This document shows positions 42,701 to 54,072 of a stretch of DNA of 64,000 bases, one piece after another. Origin of the DNA: Isosphaeraceae bacterium EP7. GTDB lineage: Bacteria > Planctomycetota > Planctomycetia > Isosphaerales > Isosphaeraceae. Positions within the stretch are counted from its first letter, which is position 1. The number at the start of each line of letters is the position of its first letter. The stretch is taken from positions 1,499,174-1,563,173 of the forward strand of contig CP151667.1 of NCBI GenBank assembly GCA_038400315.1, written 5' to 3'. The position numbers and the translations under genes were made by a program. Under the pieces are notes generated by a model that had not been told where the DNA came from, ran no database searches, and was given only the letters and a program-made list of their open reading frames with translations.

Positions 42701-44065
42701 CGCACCGGGCACGGTGCCGACGGCCGCCAGACCCGACGCCAGGTCGGACACGAAGAGGTTGCCCGCGTAGAGCGGGGTCGGGTCGATGGTCGGGTTTACG
42801 TTCTGCCCGACGAAGACGAGGCTGGAATCGGCGACCGGCGTCGGTGCGGTGACGGTCCCGGTGATCGAGACACCCTGCGAGAAGTACCCAAACCTGTCGA
42901 ACGCCGCGTCCTGGAACCGCCGGAACGTCGTCGGCAACGCGGGATAGGTGTCGATGAGCGGGGTAATGGTGGCGGGGAAGTTCCCCTGGTTGATGATCAG
43001 CTCGCCGTTGGAGCCCTGGATCCCGCTGAACCCGTCCGTGGCGGGGATACCGCCGCCCGCGGGGGTTCCGAAGTCGGTGAACACCGAATAGACCGGCGAT
43101 TCGTAGAGCGTGTTCGCCGACACCAGGGCGACCTGCGGCCCTAGGTTCATCTTCGACTGGGTCACGCCAGTCGGCAGCAGGGAGGCGTTGCTGATCGCCT
43201 GGCCTGGCCGGTAGACATTGGCATCGAAGAAGAGCGCCGAGAAGTTGCCCGTCCCCGTCGTTCCGTTCACGGCTCCGGTCGTGGAAGCTCCGGTGCCGGT
43301 GCCCACGAACAAGCCGCGAAGGAAGTTCTGCTGCTCGGGCGGCGGCACCAGCACCGCCGACGGGTTGATGGTCAGACGCAGGGCGGTCTGGCCGTCGGTC
43401 ACATAGGTGAAAGCACCCATGAACGACCCGTCGGGGGCGATCCGGTAGACGGCATCCTTGTTCGGATTGGCGCGGTCGGCCGTGCTCACGAACATGGAGG
43501 GTCGGCCGTCGAAGTAGCCTTCCATGTCGAACGCGATGTCGTACCAGTTGACCAGGCCCGTGGCGGCGCCCACGCTGGCCGCCGCCGTGCCGCCCGGCTC
43601 ATTCTGGGCGATCACGGTGTTCAGGTCGAAGAAGACCGACGACTTGCCGGTGGCCGTGTCCACGCGGTAGATCACGCCGGGGCGGTTGACCGCCGTCGTG
43701 CTCGAGCCCGCACCACGCGAGATGGCGAAGATGGCCTTGCCGAAGTCGCCGCCGGGGCCCGCCTCGATCTTGACGATGTCGCCACCGAAGGCTTCGTCCA
43801 GGCTCGTCAGCTGAGAGACCGTGGTGTAGGGAGCCGCGGTCGGGAACGCTGGGTCGGTGATGCCCTGATTGATCTGGGTCGTGTAACCGTTGACGGTCGT
43901 GCTCGGCTGGGTCGAGAACGCCGTGGCCACCACCGTCGTTGGAGATGCAGAGACGAACGGTGCAAGCACCTTTCGCTCTTCGAGCTGCTGGATCTGCTCC
44001 AGCTTGAGTTTGCGCGGGCTCCGCCGCGAGGGGCGATCGTCCCGGGGTCGGGAAGGATGAGACAT
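39764..44065 (-). CDS. large subtilisin-like (S8) surface protein with propeller-like insert and EF-hand
   Basis: A 1433-residue protein. The N-terminus is basic with LEERKVLAPFVSAS at residues 28-41, a planctomycete secretion-type motif rather than a classical signal. Residues 95-560 hold repeated WYDIAFDMEGYF/FDRFGYFSQG-like and TFSADGTTLYASDDDG strands, as in beta-propellers. The S8 triad follows: Asp591 (VAVIDSGVD), His687 (AAGHGTIVAGVIA) and Ser991 (EGGTSLSAAVATGS). A Gly/Thr-rich repeat separates Asp and His. The usual oxyanion-hole Asn is replaced by Gln820 (AAAGQFG). A calcium-binding EF-hand (DANKDALLSAQE) starts at 1119, and the tail is Ala/Lys-rich. ATG 44065 has TAGGAGA upstream, a strong start. 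Confidence 0.87.
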   Translation of the reverse strand: MSHPSRPRDDRPSRRSPRKLKLEQIQQLEERKVLAPFVSASPTTVVATAFSTQPSTTVNGYTTQINQGITDPAFPTAAPYTTVSQLTSLDEAFGGDIVKIEAGPGGDFGKAIFAISRGAGSSTTAVNRPGVIYRVDTATGKSSVFFDLNTVIAQNEPGGTAAASVGAATGLVNWYDIAFDMEGYFDGRPSMFVSTADRANPNKDAVYRIAPDGSFMGAFTYVTDGQTALRLTINPSAVLVPPPEQQNFLRGLFVGTGTGASTTGAVNGTTGTGNFSALFFDANVYRPGQAISNASLLPTGVTQSKMNLGPQVALVSANTLYESPVYSVFTDFGTPAGGGIPATDGFSGIQGSNGELIINQGNFPATITPLIDTYPALPTTFRRFQDAAFDRFGYFSQGVSITGTVTAPTPVADSSLVFVGQNVNPTIDPTPLYAGNLFVSDLASGLAAVGTVPGATGTTTTTLAPIQAIGSFLVENFNPEGIPGIGDADLGVFNTGGRIVRITPDGTVYNFAQNFNTNGALDSTAFSLSSLTITFSADGTTLYASDDDGIWQFKSSSSLASSATGAIVGLNDLRTLGVPYDGQDAAVAVIDSGVDANNPNFRGRVSTGSNIITNGAGNVDLSPATAPGTAAGGTGGTGGTGGAGGAGGAGGAGGGGTGGTGTGTGTGTGTGTGTGGTGLSITGAAGHGTIVAGVIAQFVPQATIMPVNIFNPFLSSSQSSTTTGGTGGATTTSQTSNAVSSPQNFYDGLGYVTKHPFVKDPVRPLNQARVIATSMGFGTVQTFDTEMTAYKRYPQIVASLKNQLKKFRSLGIAPIAAAGQFGAPAGSTTTGTGGGTGGGTTGGNTFGATNSTQNPSIGDVNGMSLPAVLNEVLSVGGTIPYPYTAGVYSTPNDPETGVLPSTLGPVLLYGNTGALNTTLSSSIASLTNGNITIYSDKLIAATNRSITTDYVAPAVDVPTFARTTVTGGTGAAAAVDSSGLILNTVQEGGTSLSAAVATGSYALVQSALSYWDTIRLSDSTVDGYLTTPVGVNQLNFGKKAITNLSAYNNPDGINAILSWTAVPVTDANDSTTLALTYTLFGGLQPRSYARVDVGNAIAAIETKIALDYLIPRGYLEIIDANKDALLSAQEVQDFVNTSAKTGMAEAGAMARLLGGNERSAEGVVDLTSPVYAALTTPDQPDQPDVLQRRFNFLEYAAHGSLQGVIPISELKNLDHNVMPVPDSAVIVDRQRASANGFLVNPDAKRNTTDLQHTLPKYAWVSKQQVARFRGISPNKFGVNKGISSAFSSPFLALFDGSIRPLTPIEKKVNPTPEPTSKVTVTTPDPAKTQPAIVNNTAPTATTPTQRVNLANLTAATLNGSSSKLSAAKPIVGAATPTGDLAPTSTIPAETDTTKTDTAAADAATAAAKKKAAAIKAAANKKESFFEKAFGIKF
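42032..42175 (-). repeat. Gly/Thr/Ala-coding microsatellite in the S8 gene
   Basis: This segment encodes about 48 residues of GGT, GGA and GT units. On the plus strand it contains tandem GGTTCC hexamers (about 42052-42085) and CACCTGCAC nonamers. The unit lengths are multiples of three, so slippage keeps the frame. It sits between the catalytic Asp and His of the protease and probably forms a flexible loop of variable length. Confidence 0.85.
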
Positions 44066-44338
44066 TCCATTATCTCCTAGGGCGAGACCCGTCCGTCCTG
44101 AACCGGTGCCGATGTGCCCTAACAGGGAAGATCGGCTCAACCGGCTACGGCGATCAACGAAAAGTCCGCACGCACCCGGACCTCCCGGATCGACGCGCCG
44201 CGGCCCAATAGCTATGGATCCAAGGATCGGCGCGGTAAGGCCCGTATAATCAGTTTTCCGGATCAAGATCAGATCTGCCGGATCTGCCAGCGATGCCGAT
44301 CCCGATCCGAGACCTCCCAGACTCAACCCCAGTCGACG

Positions 44339-44388
44339 AAAAAACCCCCGCCACCGGCCACCAAGGATCGGTGGGCCGGAGCCGGGGG
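44339..44388 (-). terminator. intrinsic terminator of the DUF3467 gene
   Basis: CCCCC at 44345-44349 pairs with GGGGG at 44384-44388, and the inner CCGGCC/GGCCGG arms continue the stem with small bulges. Read on the minus strand it is followed by TTTTTT (the six A at 44339-44344), the full form of an intrinsic terminator for the minus-strand DUF3467 gene. Confidence 0.88.
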
Positions 44389-44436
44389 AACGCGGTCGTG
44401 GGGCAGGGGGCCGCGGGTGGCGGCCCCCTCACGCGA

Positions 44437-44784
44437 TTACTCGCCGGAGACGGGACGAGCGGCGAAGCCCTGCTGGGCCGTGCCGGCGCGGCGACGGACG
44501 TCCAGCTCGATCGAGCCGAACATGCCCTCGTGGCGCTGGATCGTCATGCTCAGGGCGGTCAGCAGCCGCTTGGCGGTGTAGAAGTTCATGACCAGCCGCT
44601 GGTTGGCCTTCACGTCCTGACGGCCCGCGGCGAACGGCTGGGGGTTGAGGCCGAAGTCGAGGATGACCTCTTCCGGGGTCGCCGTCACACGGCAGAAATT
44701 CGAGTACGACGGCACGGTCGCCGAATCGTCCACCACGACTTCCGTCTGCTGCTGGGCTTGTTCCGGCGTCTGTTCTTCGGTCAT
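44437..44784 (-). CDS. DUF3467 family protein
   Basis: A 115-residue protein. After an acidic Gln-rich N-terminus (residues 1-23) it follows the DUF3467 pattern: YSNFCRVTATPEEVILDFGLNP, then NQRLVMNFYTAKRLLTALSMTIQRHEGMFGSIEL. The family is of unknown function; some members lie near chaperone or proteolysis genes. It lies 144 bases behind waaA on the same strand and just ahead of an intrinsic terminator, so it may be expressed from the waaA transcript or its own promoter. No membrane segment is present. Confidence 0.85.
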   Translation of the reverse strand: MTEEQTPEQAQQQTEVVVDDSATVPSYSNFCRVTATPEEVILDFGLNPQPFAAGRQDVKANQRLVMNFYTAKRLLTALSMTIQRHEGMFGSIELDVRRRAGTAQQGFAARPVSGE

Positions 44785-44928
44785 CTTCGGTCTCTTTTCT
44801 CGGTTCTACGCCGCGGAGAGTGGGAACCCACACGCCCGGTCGACCTTCGACCCGGGTTCGGCCCTTCGGCGGCGTGCGTTGTTGAGCTCGGCCTAGGCTG
44901 GCGAGTGAACCGCAACGGACGGCGCCGG

Positions 44929-46236
44929 TCAAGCCGTAATTTCAGCCATGACCGGGCCGACCAATCGATCCAAAGTGCCCAGGGTCCGTGACGTTGCACC
45001 TTCCTGGGCCAGGACGAACTTGCGGGCGGCCGCCCCGCGGTCCGCGGCGCTCTCGGGGTCTTCCAGCGCGTCGACCAGGGCCTCCGTCAACTCGCGGCCG
45101 TCGGCCACGGCGCGGGCCCCGCCCACGCTCAGAAGATGCTCGACCGTCTCGCGGAAGTTGGCCGTATATCGGCCGAAGAGCACCGCCGACCCGTAGGCCG
45201 CCGGTTCCATCATATTCTGTCCGCCCCGGCCTGGCTTCAAACTTCCGCCAACAAAAGCGACATCCGCAAGGCCCCAGACCGCAGCAAGCTCGCCCACCGT
45301 GTCGACTAGCAAGACCGGTGGGGCACCGCCCACGCACGCCACCGGCTCGATGTCCGTCCGCCGGAGGACTCGCTCTCCGCTGCGCTCGACCATCGAGGCC
45401 ACCCGGTCAAATCGCTCGGGATGACGCGGGACCAGGACCAGCCTCAGCCTCGGATGGAGCGTCCTGGCCTCGAGATAGGCCGCCAGGGCCGCCTCTTCCT
45501 CCCCCTCCATCGTGCTGCCCGCCACGAAGATGAGGTCCGTCGGGGCCAGGCCGAGCTGCTGCCGAAGCGCCCTCGTCCGTGCATTTCCCCGGTCACTCTC
45601 CAGGCCGTCGTATTTCACCGAGCCCGTCACTCGCACCCGCTCGTCGGGCACGCCCAGGTCGACGAACCGGTCGGCATACCCCTGGCTCTGCGCCGCGACT
45701 GCATCAATTCGCCTCAGGGTGGAGGCCAGCGGGACCCTGATCCGGCGATACCCGGCGTGGCTCCGCCGACTCAGCCGGCCGTTGATGATCGCCACGCGTG
45801 CGCCTTGCTCCTTCGCCGCGGCCACCAGGTTCGGCCAGATTTCCAGCTCGACCAGGGCCAGGACGGTCGGATTGACCCGGGACATGGCCCGACGGGTCGC
45901 CCAGCTGAAGTCCATGGGGGCGTAGAAGGTGACCAGGTCGGGAAACGTCTTGCGCGCCACCGCCAGGCCCGTCTGAGTGGTCGTCGAGACCACCACCTGC
46001 CAGCCAGGCCGGCGACGCTCGATCTCGGCGACCAGGGGGCGGAGCAGCATCACCTCGCCGACGCTCACCGCGTGGAACCAGATGCAAGGCCCTTCGCCGA
46101 TCCGCCAGGGGGCCTTGCCCAGAACCTTCTCGGCCCACCCCTGGCGATATCGGCCCGTCTTCCACGACCGATAGACCAGCGCGGGTGAGCAGGCCAGCAA
46201 GACGAGGAGGTAGAGCGCATCGAGCACGATGGACAT
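44929..46236 (-). CDS. waaA: 3-deoxy-D-manno-octulosonic-acid transferase
   Basis: A 435-residue GT-B glycosyltransferase (GT30) matching KdtA/WaaA in length and motifs: an N-terminal membrane-anchor helix (ALYLLVLLACSPALVY), GYRQGWAEK-like segment YRQGWAEKVLG, the catalytic Glu in WFHAVSVGEVMLL, VSTTTQTGLAVARKTF, FYAPMDFSWATRRAM, LVELEIWPNL and the C-terminal PGRGGQNMMEPAAYGSAVLFG. It transfers Kdo from CMP-Kdo to lipid A precursor at the cytoplasmic face of the inner membrane. Its presence supports LPS synthesis in this organism. ATG 46236 is set by the start of the anchor helix and AGGA nine bases upstream. Confidence 0.95.
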   Translation of the reverse strand: MSIVLDALYLLVLLACSPALVYRSWKTGRYRQGWAEKVLGKAPWRIGEGPCIWFHAVSVGEVMLLRPLVAEIERRRPGWQVVVSTTTQTGLAVARKTFPDLVTFYAPMDFSWATRRAMSRVNPTVLALVELEIWPNLVAAAKEQGARVAIINGRLSRRSHAGYRRIRVPLASTLRRIDAVAAQSQGYADRFVDLGVPDERVRVTGSVKYDGLESDRGNARTRALRQQLGLAPTDLIFVAGSTMEGEEEAALAAYLEARTLHPRLRLVLVPRHPERFDRVASMVERSGERVLRRTDIEPVACVGGAPPVLLVDTVGELAAVWGLADVAFVGGSLKPGRGGQNMMEPAAYGSAVLFGRYTANFRETVEHLLSVGGARAVADGRELTEALVDALEDPESAADRGAAARKFVLAQEGATSRTLGTLDRLVGPVMAEITA

Positions 46237-46463
46237 CCGGGAATCCTTTCCCAAACGCGGCGGGGACAATCGAGGGCGCAGGCGGCGGCGGGAAGCACGC
46301 ATCCTTCGTGCAGAGACTCAATACTTCAAGCAACCGACGCGCCAACCTGCACGGACAATCGTTTCAACCGGGACAGTTTCAAGGGGCCGCACGCAAGATC
46401 GCCGCGGACTGCATGTAGTAACGGCAAGTCAGCGAATCACTTACGGCAAGCCTGTCGGAACGA

Positions 46464-46499
46464 GACGGCCCCGCCCGGATCGAGTCCGAGGGGGCCGTC
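46464..46499 (-). terminator. hairpin downstream of secA
   Basis: GACGGCCCC at 46464-46472 pairs with GGGGCCGTC at 46491-46499 in a perfect 9-bp stem. It lies 24 bases past the secA stop in the minus direction, before waaA, and is the probable secA terminator. Only a weak T-rich tail (TCGTTCC) follows. Confidence 0.65.
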
Positions 46500-46522
46500 C
46501 TGTCCAATTCATCGGTCGGCCG

Positions 46523-50155
<3,633 letters not shown>

Positions 50156-50651
50156 TGCCGCCTAAGCCCCGCACCGAAGGTGCCTTCAGATCCGTTCTAA
50201 CTCGCGTCTTACGATTCTTTTAAATCGAATCGACCCGACCCGTCAAGCCGCCCTTGGCCAGCATCGCCGGCGGGGTCGCACCATAAAATTGACACGACCT
50301 CGCCGGTTTCTCGCCGCAATTCCAACTTAGTATCCTAGGAGACTTCGTCAAACTTCCGTGGCGGCCGATGGTTCATGCAAACACGCAATGTATTGCGGCT
50401 GCTCTATGGAATCTCGCGTACTCGCGCCGCGGATATCAACTTAACTTATCTGTAGATAACCACTTGCAACGATTATTGGTCAGCCTGAACTTGAATCTTT
50501 GAACCATTCTTTACCATCGATTCCGCCAACTAACACCAAGACGAAACGAACCCGGGACGACCTCGGTGCCAATCTGGAGACGGCCAGGCTACAATCATGC
50601 TGGCCTGTCCTCGGATGGCCTGGGCGACTGTCGGGCAGGGGAGGGGTAGGC
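50156..50651. other. AT-rich divergent region upstream of secA and the MBL gene
   Basis: A 496-base gap, clearly poorer in GC than the rest of the window between 50200 and 50520. It holds two perfect 6-2-6 palindromes with a central GT, CGCAAT-GT-ATTGCG at 50384-50397 and TTATCT-GT-AGATAA at 50446-50459, and an inverted repeat CGATTC/GAATCG at 50212-50232 in the secA leader. TTGACA occurs at 50289-50294 without a good -10 partner. It must hold the promoters of both genes. No coding frame is convincing. Confidence 0.5.
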
Positions 50652-51455
50652 GTGTCGAGCTCGGTCGTGGATCGGTCCCGCAGGCATCTGACGATTCTGG
50701 GCAGCGGCACCTCCACCGGAGTTCCGGTCCTGGGTTGCGATTGCGCCGTCTGCCTCTCAGACGACCCTCGGAACCAGCGGACCAGGCCCAGCGTCCTGTT
50801 CCGCCTGCCTGCCGGCGACCTGCTGATCGACACCAGCCCTGAGATGCGTCTCCAGCTGGTCCGCGAGCGAGTTGGCTTCGCCCACGCGATCGCCTACACC
50901 CACAATCACGCCGACCACCTCTTCGGTCTCGACGACGTCCGCCCCTTCCCGCGCCAGATCGGCGGCCCGGTGCCCATCTTCTGCGAGCAGGAGGTGGAGG
51001 ACACGATCCGCCGGGTCTTCCACTATGCCTTCGCCGAAGGGGCCTCTCGCGTGCCAACAGGCGGCCTGCCCAAGCTGGAGTTCCACCGGATCGCCCCAGG
51101 CATGCCGTTCGAGGTTCTGGGCCAGCGGATCATGCCGCTCAGGCTGGTGCATGGCCGGTTCGACGTCCTGGGCTTCCGGATCGGCAACCTGGCGTACTGC
51201 ACCGACGTCAGCCGGATTCCCGACGAGACCTGGCCGCTGCTCGAAGGGCTGGATGTCCTGATCCTCGACGCCGTCCGGTTCGAGCCGCACCCGACCCACT
51301 TCAGCCTCGGCGAGGCCCTGGCGGTGGCGGAACGACTGAAGCCGGGTCGCACCTATCTGACCCACCTTTCGCACGCCTTCGACCACGACGCCACTGAGCT
51401 CGACTTGCCCCCTCGCGTCAATCTGGCCTACGATGGGCTGTCGATCGATTTCTGA
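50652..51455 (+). CDS. MBL-fold metallohydrolase (PhnP-like)
   Basis: A 267-residue metallo-beta-lactamase-fold protein. It starts with LTILGSGTSTGVPVLGCDCAVC, typical of PhnP and related phosphodiesterases, then RTRPSVLFRL, LIDTSPEMRLQL, the metal motif THNHADHLFGLDD (THxHxDH), a later LAYCTDVSRIPDET strand, LILDAVRFEPHPTHFS and TYLTHLSHAFDH. Members hydrolyse cyclic phosphodiesters or act on lipoyl intermediates; the substrate here is unknown, and the CDCAVC zinc-binding loop is present. GTG 50652 has GGAGGGG a few bases upstream, fixing the start. First gene of a plus-strand run, 20 bases before the pyrophosphorylase gene. Confidence 0.9.
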   Translation: MSSSVVDRSRRHLTILGSGTSTGVPVLGCDCAVCLSDDPRNQRTRPSVLFRLPAGDLLIDTSPEMRLQLVRERVGFAHAIAYTHNHADHLFGLDDVRPFPRQIGGPVPIFCEQEVEDTIRRVFHYAFAEGASRVPTGGLPKLEFHRIAPGMPFEVLGQRIMPLRLVHGRFDVLGFRIGNLAYCTDVSRIPDETWPLLEGLDVLILDAVRFEPHPTHFSLGEALAVAERLKPGRTYLTHLSHAFDHDATELDLPPRVNLAYDGLSIDF

Positions 51456-51475
51456 CAGCCGGAGCCAAGTTCCAC

Positions 51476-52900
51476 ATGCCCGTCGACCCCACGCTCGCCG
51501 CTCGTCTGGCCAAGAATGGCCAAAGTCACCTCCTACGCTGGTGGGACGAGCTGGATGGCCCGGCCCGGGACAGCCTGACCGCCGAGCTGGAAGCCATCGA
51601 CTTCGATCGACTCACCACCCTGGTCGACGAACTGGTCCTGCACGAGCCCGAGACCTCGCCCGCGTCCGACCGGATCGAGCCGATCCAGGTCAGCCGCCTG
51701 CCCCGCACCGACGGCGAACGCGTTTCCAGGCGTCATATCGCCGAGGTCGGTTCGACCGCCCTAGCCAACGGCGAGGTCGCTGTGGTGGTCGTCGCCGGCG
51801 GATCCGGGACGCGTCTCGGTTTCGAAGGGCCTAAGGGGACTTACCCGATTGGCCCGGTCTCTCAGGCGAGCCTCTTCCAGATCCATGCCGAGAAGGTCGC
51901 CGCGCTCAGCCGCCGCTACGGCCGGGTCGTCCCCCTCTATGTGATGACCAGCCCCGAGAACAACGCGGCGACCGTGGCATTCTTCGCAGAGCGTAAGGAT
52001 TTCGGCCTCCAGCACGTCCGGTTCTTCGTCCAGGGCCAGATGCCGGCCGTCGACCGCGCGACGGGCAAGGTACTTCTCGCCGAGAAGGGCCACCTCGCCC
52101 TCAGCCCCGACGGCCACGGCGGGACCCTCGCCGCCCTCGCCGCCCAGGGTGCCGGCGGATCGCCGAGCTGCCTCGACGAGATGCGGACGATGGGCGTGCG
52201 GACCCTGTTCTACTTCCAGGTCGACAACCCGCTCGTCAAGATCGCCGACCCGGCCTTCGTCGGCCTGCACCGCTCCGCGAACGCCGAGATGTCGTTCAAG
52301 GTCGTCGAGAAGCAGGCCCCCGACGAGAAGCTGGGCGTGGTCGTCAGCGTCGACGGCAAGCCACAGGTGATCGAATACTCCGACCTCCCCGACGAGCTGG
52401 CCGAACGTCGAGACCCCGACGGCGGGCTCCAGCTCTGGGCCGGCAGCATCGCCGTTCACATCCTCGAGCGGTCCTTCGTCGAACGCCTGGTCAATGGGCT
52501 TCACCTCCCCTATCACAGGGCCATCAAGAAGGTTGGGTTCATCGATGATGCCGGGAACCAGGTGAAGCCCGACCTCCCCAACGCGGTCAAGTTCGAGACG
52601 TTCATCTTCGATGCCCTGCCTCTGGCCGCTCGATTCGCCATCGTCGAGACCGATCGGGCCGTCGAGTTCGAACCGCTGAAGAACGCCACCGGCACCGAGT
52701 CGCCCACGACGGTCCGCCAGCGCATGAGCGACCTCTTCGCCGCCTGGCTCGAGGCCGCAGGTGCCCACGTCTCTCGGCGTCCCGACGGCTCGGCCGCGTT
52801 CCCGATTGAGATCAGCCCCAACTTCGCGCTCGACTCCGCCGAGCTCAAGGCCAAGCTTGCCCACGGGCTCATCGTTGACGCCCCCCTATATCTCAAATAA
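51476..52900 (+). CDS. UDP-sugar pyrophosphorylase (UDPGP / AGX type)
   Basis: A 474-residue enzyme of the eukaryotic-like UDPGP family. The nucleotide-binding signature is VVVVAGGSGTRLGFEGPKGTY, followed by VPLYVMTSPENNAAT, FFVQGQMPAVD, LSPDGHGGTLAALAAQG, YFQVDNPLVKIADPAFVGLH and the C-terminal VKFETFIFDALPLA. It would form UDP-GlcNAc or UDP-glucose from UTP and the sugar 1-phosphate; the two cannot be told apart with confidence, but the GHGGTLAAL and FFVQGQMPAVD segments are closest to UDP-N-acetylhexosamine pyrophosphorylases. It lies between the MBL gene and a mannose-1-phosphate guanylyltransferase gene, so the context is nucleotide-sugar supply. Confidence 0.9.
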   Translation: MPVDPTLAARLAKNGQSHLLRWWDELDGPARDSLTAELEAIDFDRLTTLVDELVLHEPETSPASDRIEPIQVSRLPRTDGERVSRRHIAEVGSTALANGEVAVVVVAGGSGTRLGFEGPKGTYPIGPVSQASLFQIHAEKVAALSRRYGRVVPLYVMTSPENNAATVAFFAERKDFGLQHVRFFVQGQMPAVDRATGKVLLAEKGHLALSPDGHGGTLAALAAQGAGGSPSCLDEMRTMGVRTLFYFQVDNPLVKIADPAFVGLHRSANAEMSFKVVEKQAPDEKLGVVVSVDGKPQVIEYSDLPDELAERRDPDGGLQLWAGSIAVHILERSFVERLVNGLHLPYHRAIKKVGFIDDAGNQVKPDLPNAVKFETFIFDALPLAARFAIVETDRAVEFEPLKNATGTESPTTVRQRMSDLFAAWLEAAGAHVSRRPDGSAAFPIEISPNFALDSAELKAKLAHGLIVDAPLYLK

Positions 52901-52961
52901 GCCGCGCCAAGGGCGTGCTCTCCTTTAACCAAACGCCCTTGCGCCGGAGATCGAGACGACC

Positions 52962-54041
52962 ATGTTGCACGCCGTCGTGATGGCCGGAGGGAGCGGGACC
53001 CGGTTCTGGCCCAAGAGTCGCCGCAATCGACCGAAGCAGCTCCTGAGGCTGCACGGCGATTCGACGATGCTCCAGCAGACCGTGGAGCGGATCGCCCCGC
53101 TGACTGCCCCGGAGCGGACCTGGATCATCACGGGGGCCGACCAGGCCGAGGCCAGCCGCGGTCAGCTTCCCGACCTGCCGGCTTCAAACATCGTCTGCGA
53201 GCCCTGCCCGCGAGACACCGCGGCGTGCGTCGGCCTGGCCGCCACCATCGTGGCCGCCTCCGACCCCGACGCCACCATGATCGTGATGCCCGCCGATCAC
53301 GTCATCGCGCCGGCCGAGACCTTCCGCAAGACCGTTCGCGCGGCCCTGGACGTCATCGACGCCGACCCAACCGCGTTCGTCACCTTCGGCATCCGGCCCA
53401 CCCGGCCCGAGACCGGCTACGGCTACATCGAACGAGGAGAGCTGCTCGGCCAGCCCGGCGGGATCGCCCTGAACCGGGTCATCCAGTTCCGCGAGAAGCC
53501 CGACGCGGCCACCGCCGAATCGTTCGTGGCTGCCGGAAATTTCGCCTGGAACTCGGGCATCTTCGTCTGGCGGGCCCGCGCGATTCTGGACGCCCTCGCC
53601 ACGCATAAGCCCGAGATGGCCAAAGGCTTGGAGCGGATCGGCCGGGCCCTCGGCACCGCCGACGAGGCGGCCGTCATCGCCCGCGAGTTCCCCGCGTTGG
53701 AGAAGATCCCGATCGACAAGGCCGTCATGGAGAAGGCCTCCAACGTCCGGGTGCTCGAGGTCATCTACGACTGGAACGACGTCGGCGACTGGCGGGCCTT
53801 GACCGCCCTGGTCCAGCCCGACGAGCACGGGAACACCATTCAGGGGCGCGTCCTGGCCCGCGACACCAGGGGCTCAATCCTCGTCGCCGATGATGGCGCC
53901 TTGATCGCCACCCTGGGTGTCGAGGATCTGGTCGTCGTCCAGTCGGGGGGAGCGACCCTCGTGGCCAGGATCGACCAGCTCGACAAGCTGAAAAGCCTGG
54001 TTGAGGGTTTGGGCGCGGCCGGCCTGGGTGACATCCTCTGA
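52962..54041 (+). CDS. manC: mannose-1-phosphate guanylyltransferase
   Basis: A 359-residue nucleotidyltransferase. The signature VVMAGGSGTRFWPKSRRNRPKQLL opens the protein, followed by IVCEPCPRDTAACVGLAA, MIVMPADHVIAPAETF, TFGIRPTRPETGYGYIERG, IQFREKPDAATAESFVAAG, FAWNSGIFVWRA and VIYDWNDVGDWRAL. This is the GDP-mannose pyrophosphorylase pattern; it makes GDP-mannose from GTP and mannose 1-phosphate for surface polysaccharides. It is the single-domain form, without the C-terminal phosphomannose isomerase domain of bifunctional ManC/AlgA proteins. It follows the UDP-sugar pyrophosphorylase by 61 bases on the same strand. Confidence 0.93.
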   Translation: MLHAVVMAGGSGTRFWPKSRRNRPKQLLRLHGDSTMLQQTVERIAPLTAPERTWIITGADQAEASRGQLPDLPASNIVCEPCPRDTAACVGLAATIVAASDPDATMIVMPADHVIAPAETFRKTVRAALDVIDADPTAFVTFGIRPTRPETGYGYIERGELLGQPGGIALNRVIQFREKPDAATAESFVAAGNFAWNSGIFVWRARAILDALATHKPEMAKGLERIGRALGTADEAAVIAREFPALEKIPIDKAVMEKASNVRVLEVIYDWNDVGDWRALTALVQPDEHGNTIQGRVLARDTRGSILVADDGALIATLGVEDLVVVQSGGATLVARIDQLDKLKSLVEGLGAAGLGDIL

Positions 54042-54072
54042 CCCCGAAACCGACACGGGAGGAGGACCTGAG

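Noticed and set aside
39716-43144. Plus-strand open frame of 1142 codons opposite the S8 gene
   Set aside because: The minus strand carries the S8 triad, EF-hand and a strong ribosome site; the plus-strand product is low-complexity Arg/Gly/Val/Asp.
50289-50294. TTGACA as a sigma-70 -35 element
   Set aside because: No acceptable -10 hexamer lies 16-18 bases downstream on the same strand.
50446-50459. Replication origin near the near-DnaA-box palindrome
   Set aside because: Only one imperfect box, no cluster of boxes and no dnaA, dnaN or parAB genes nearby.
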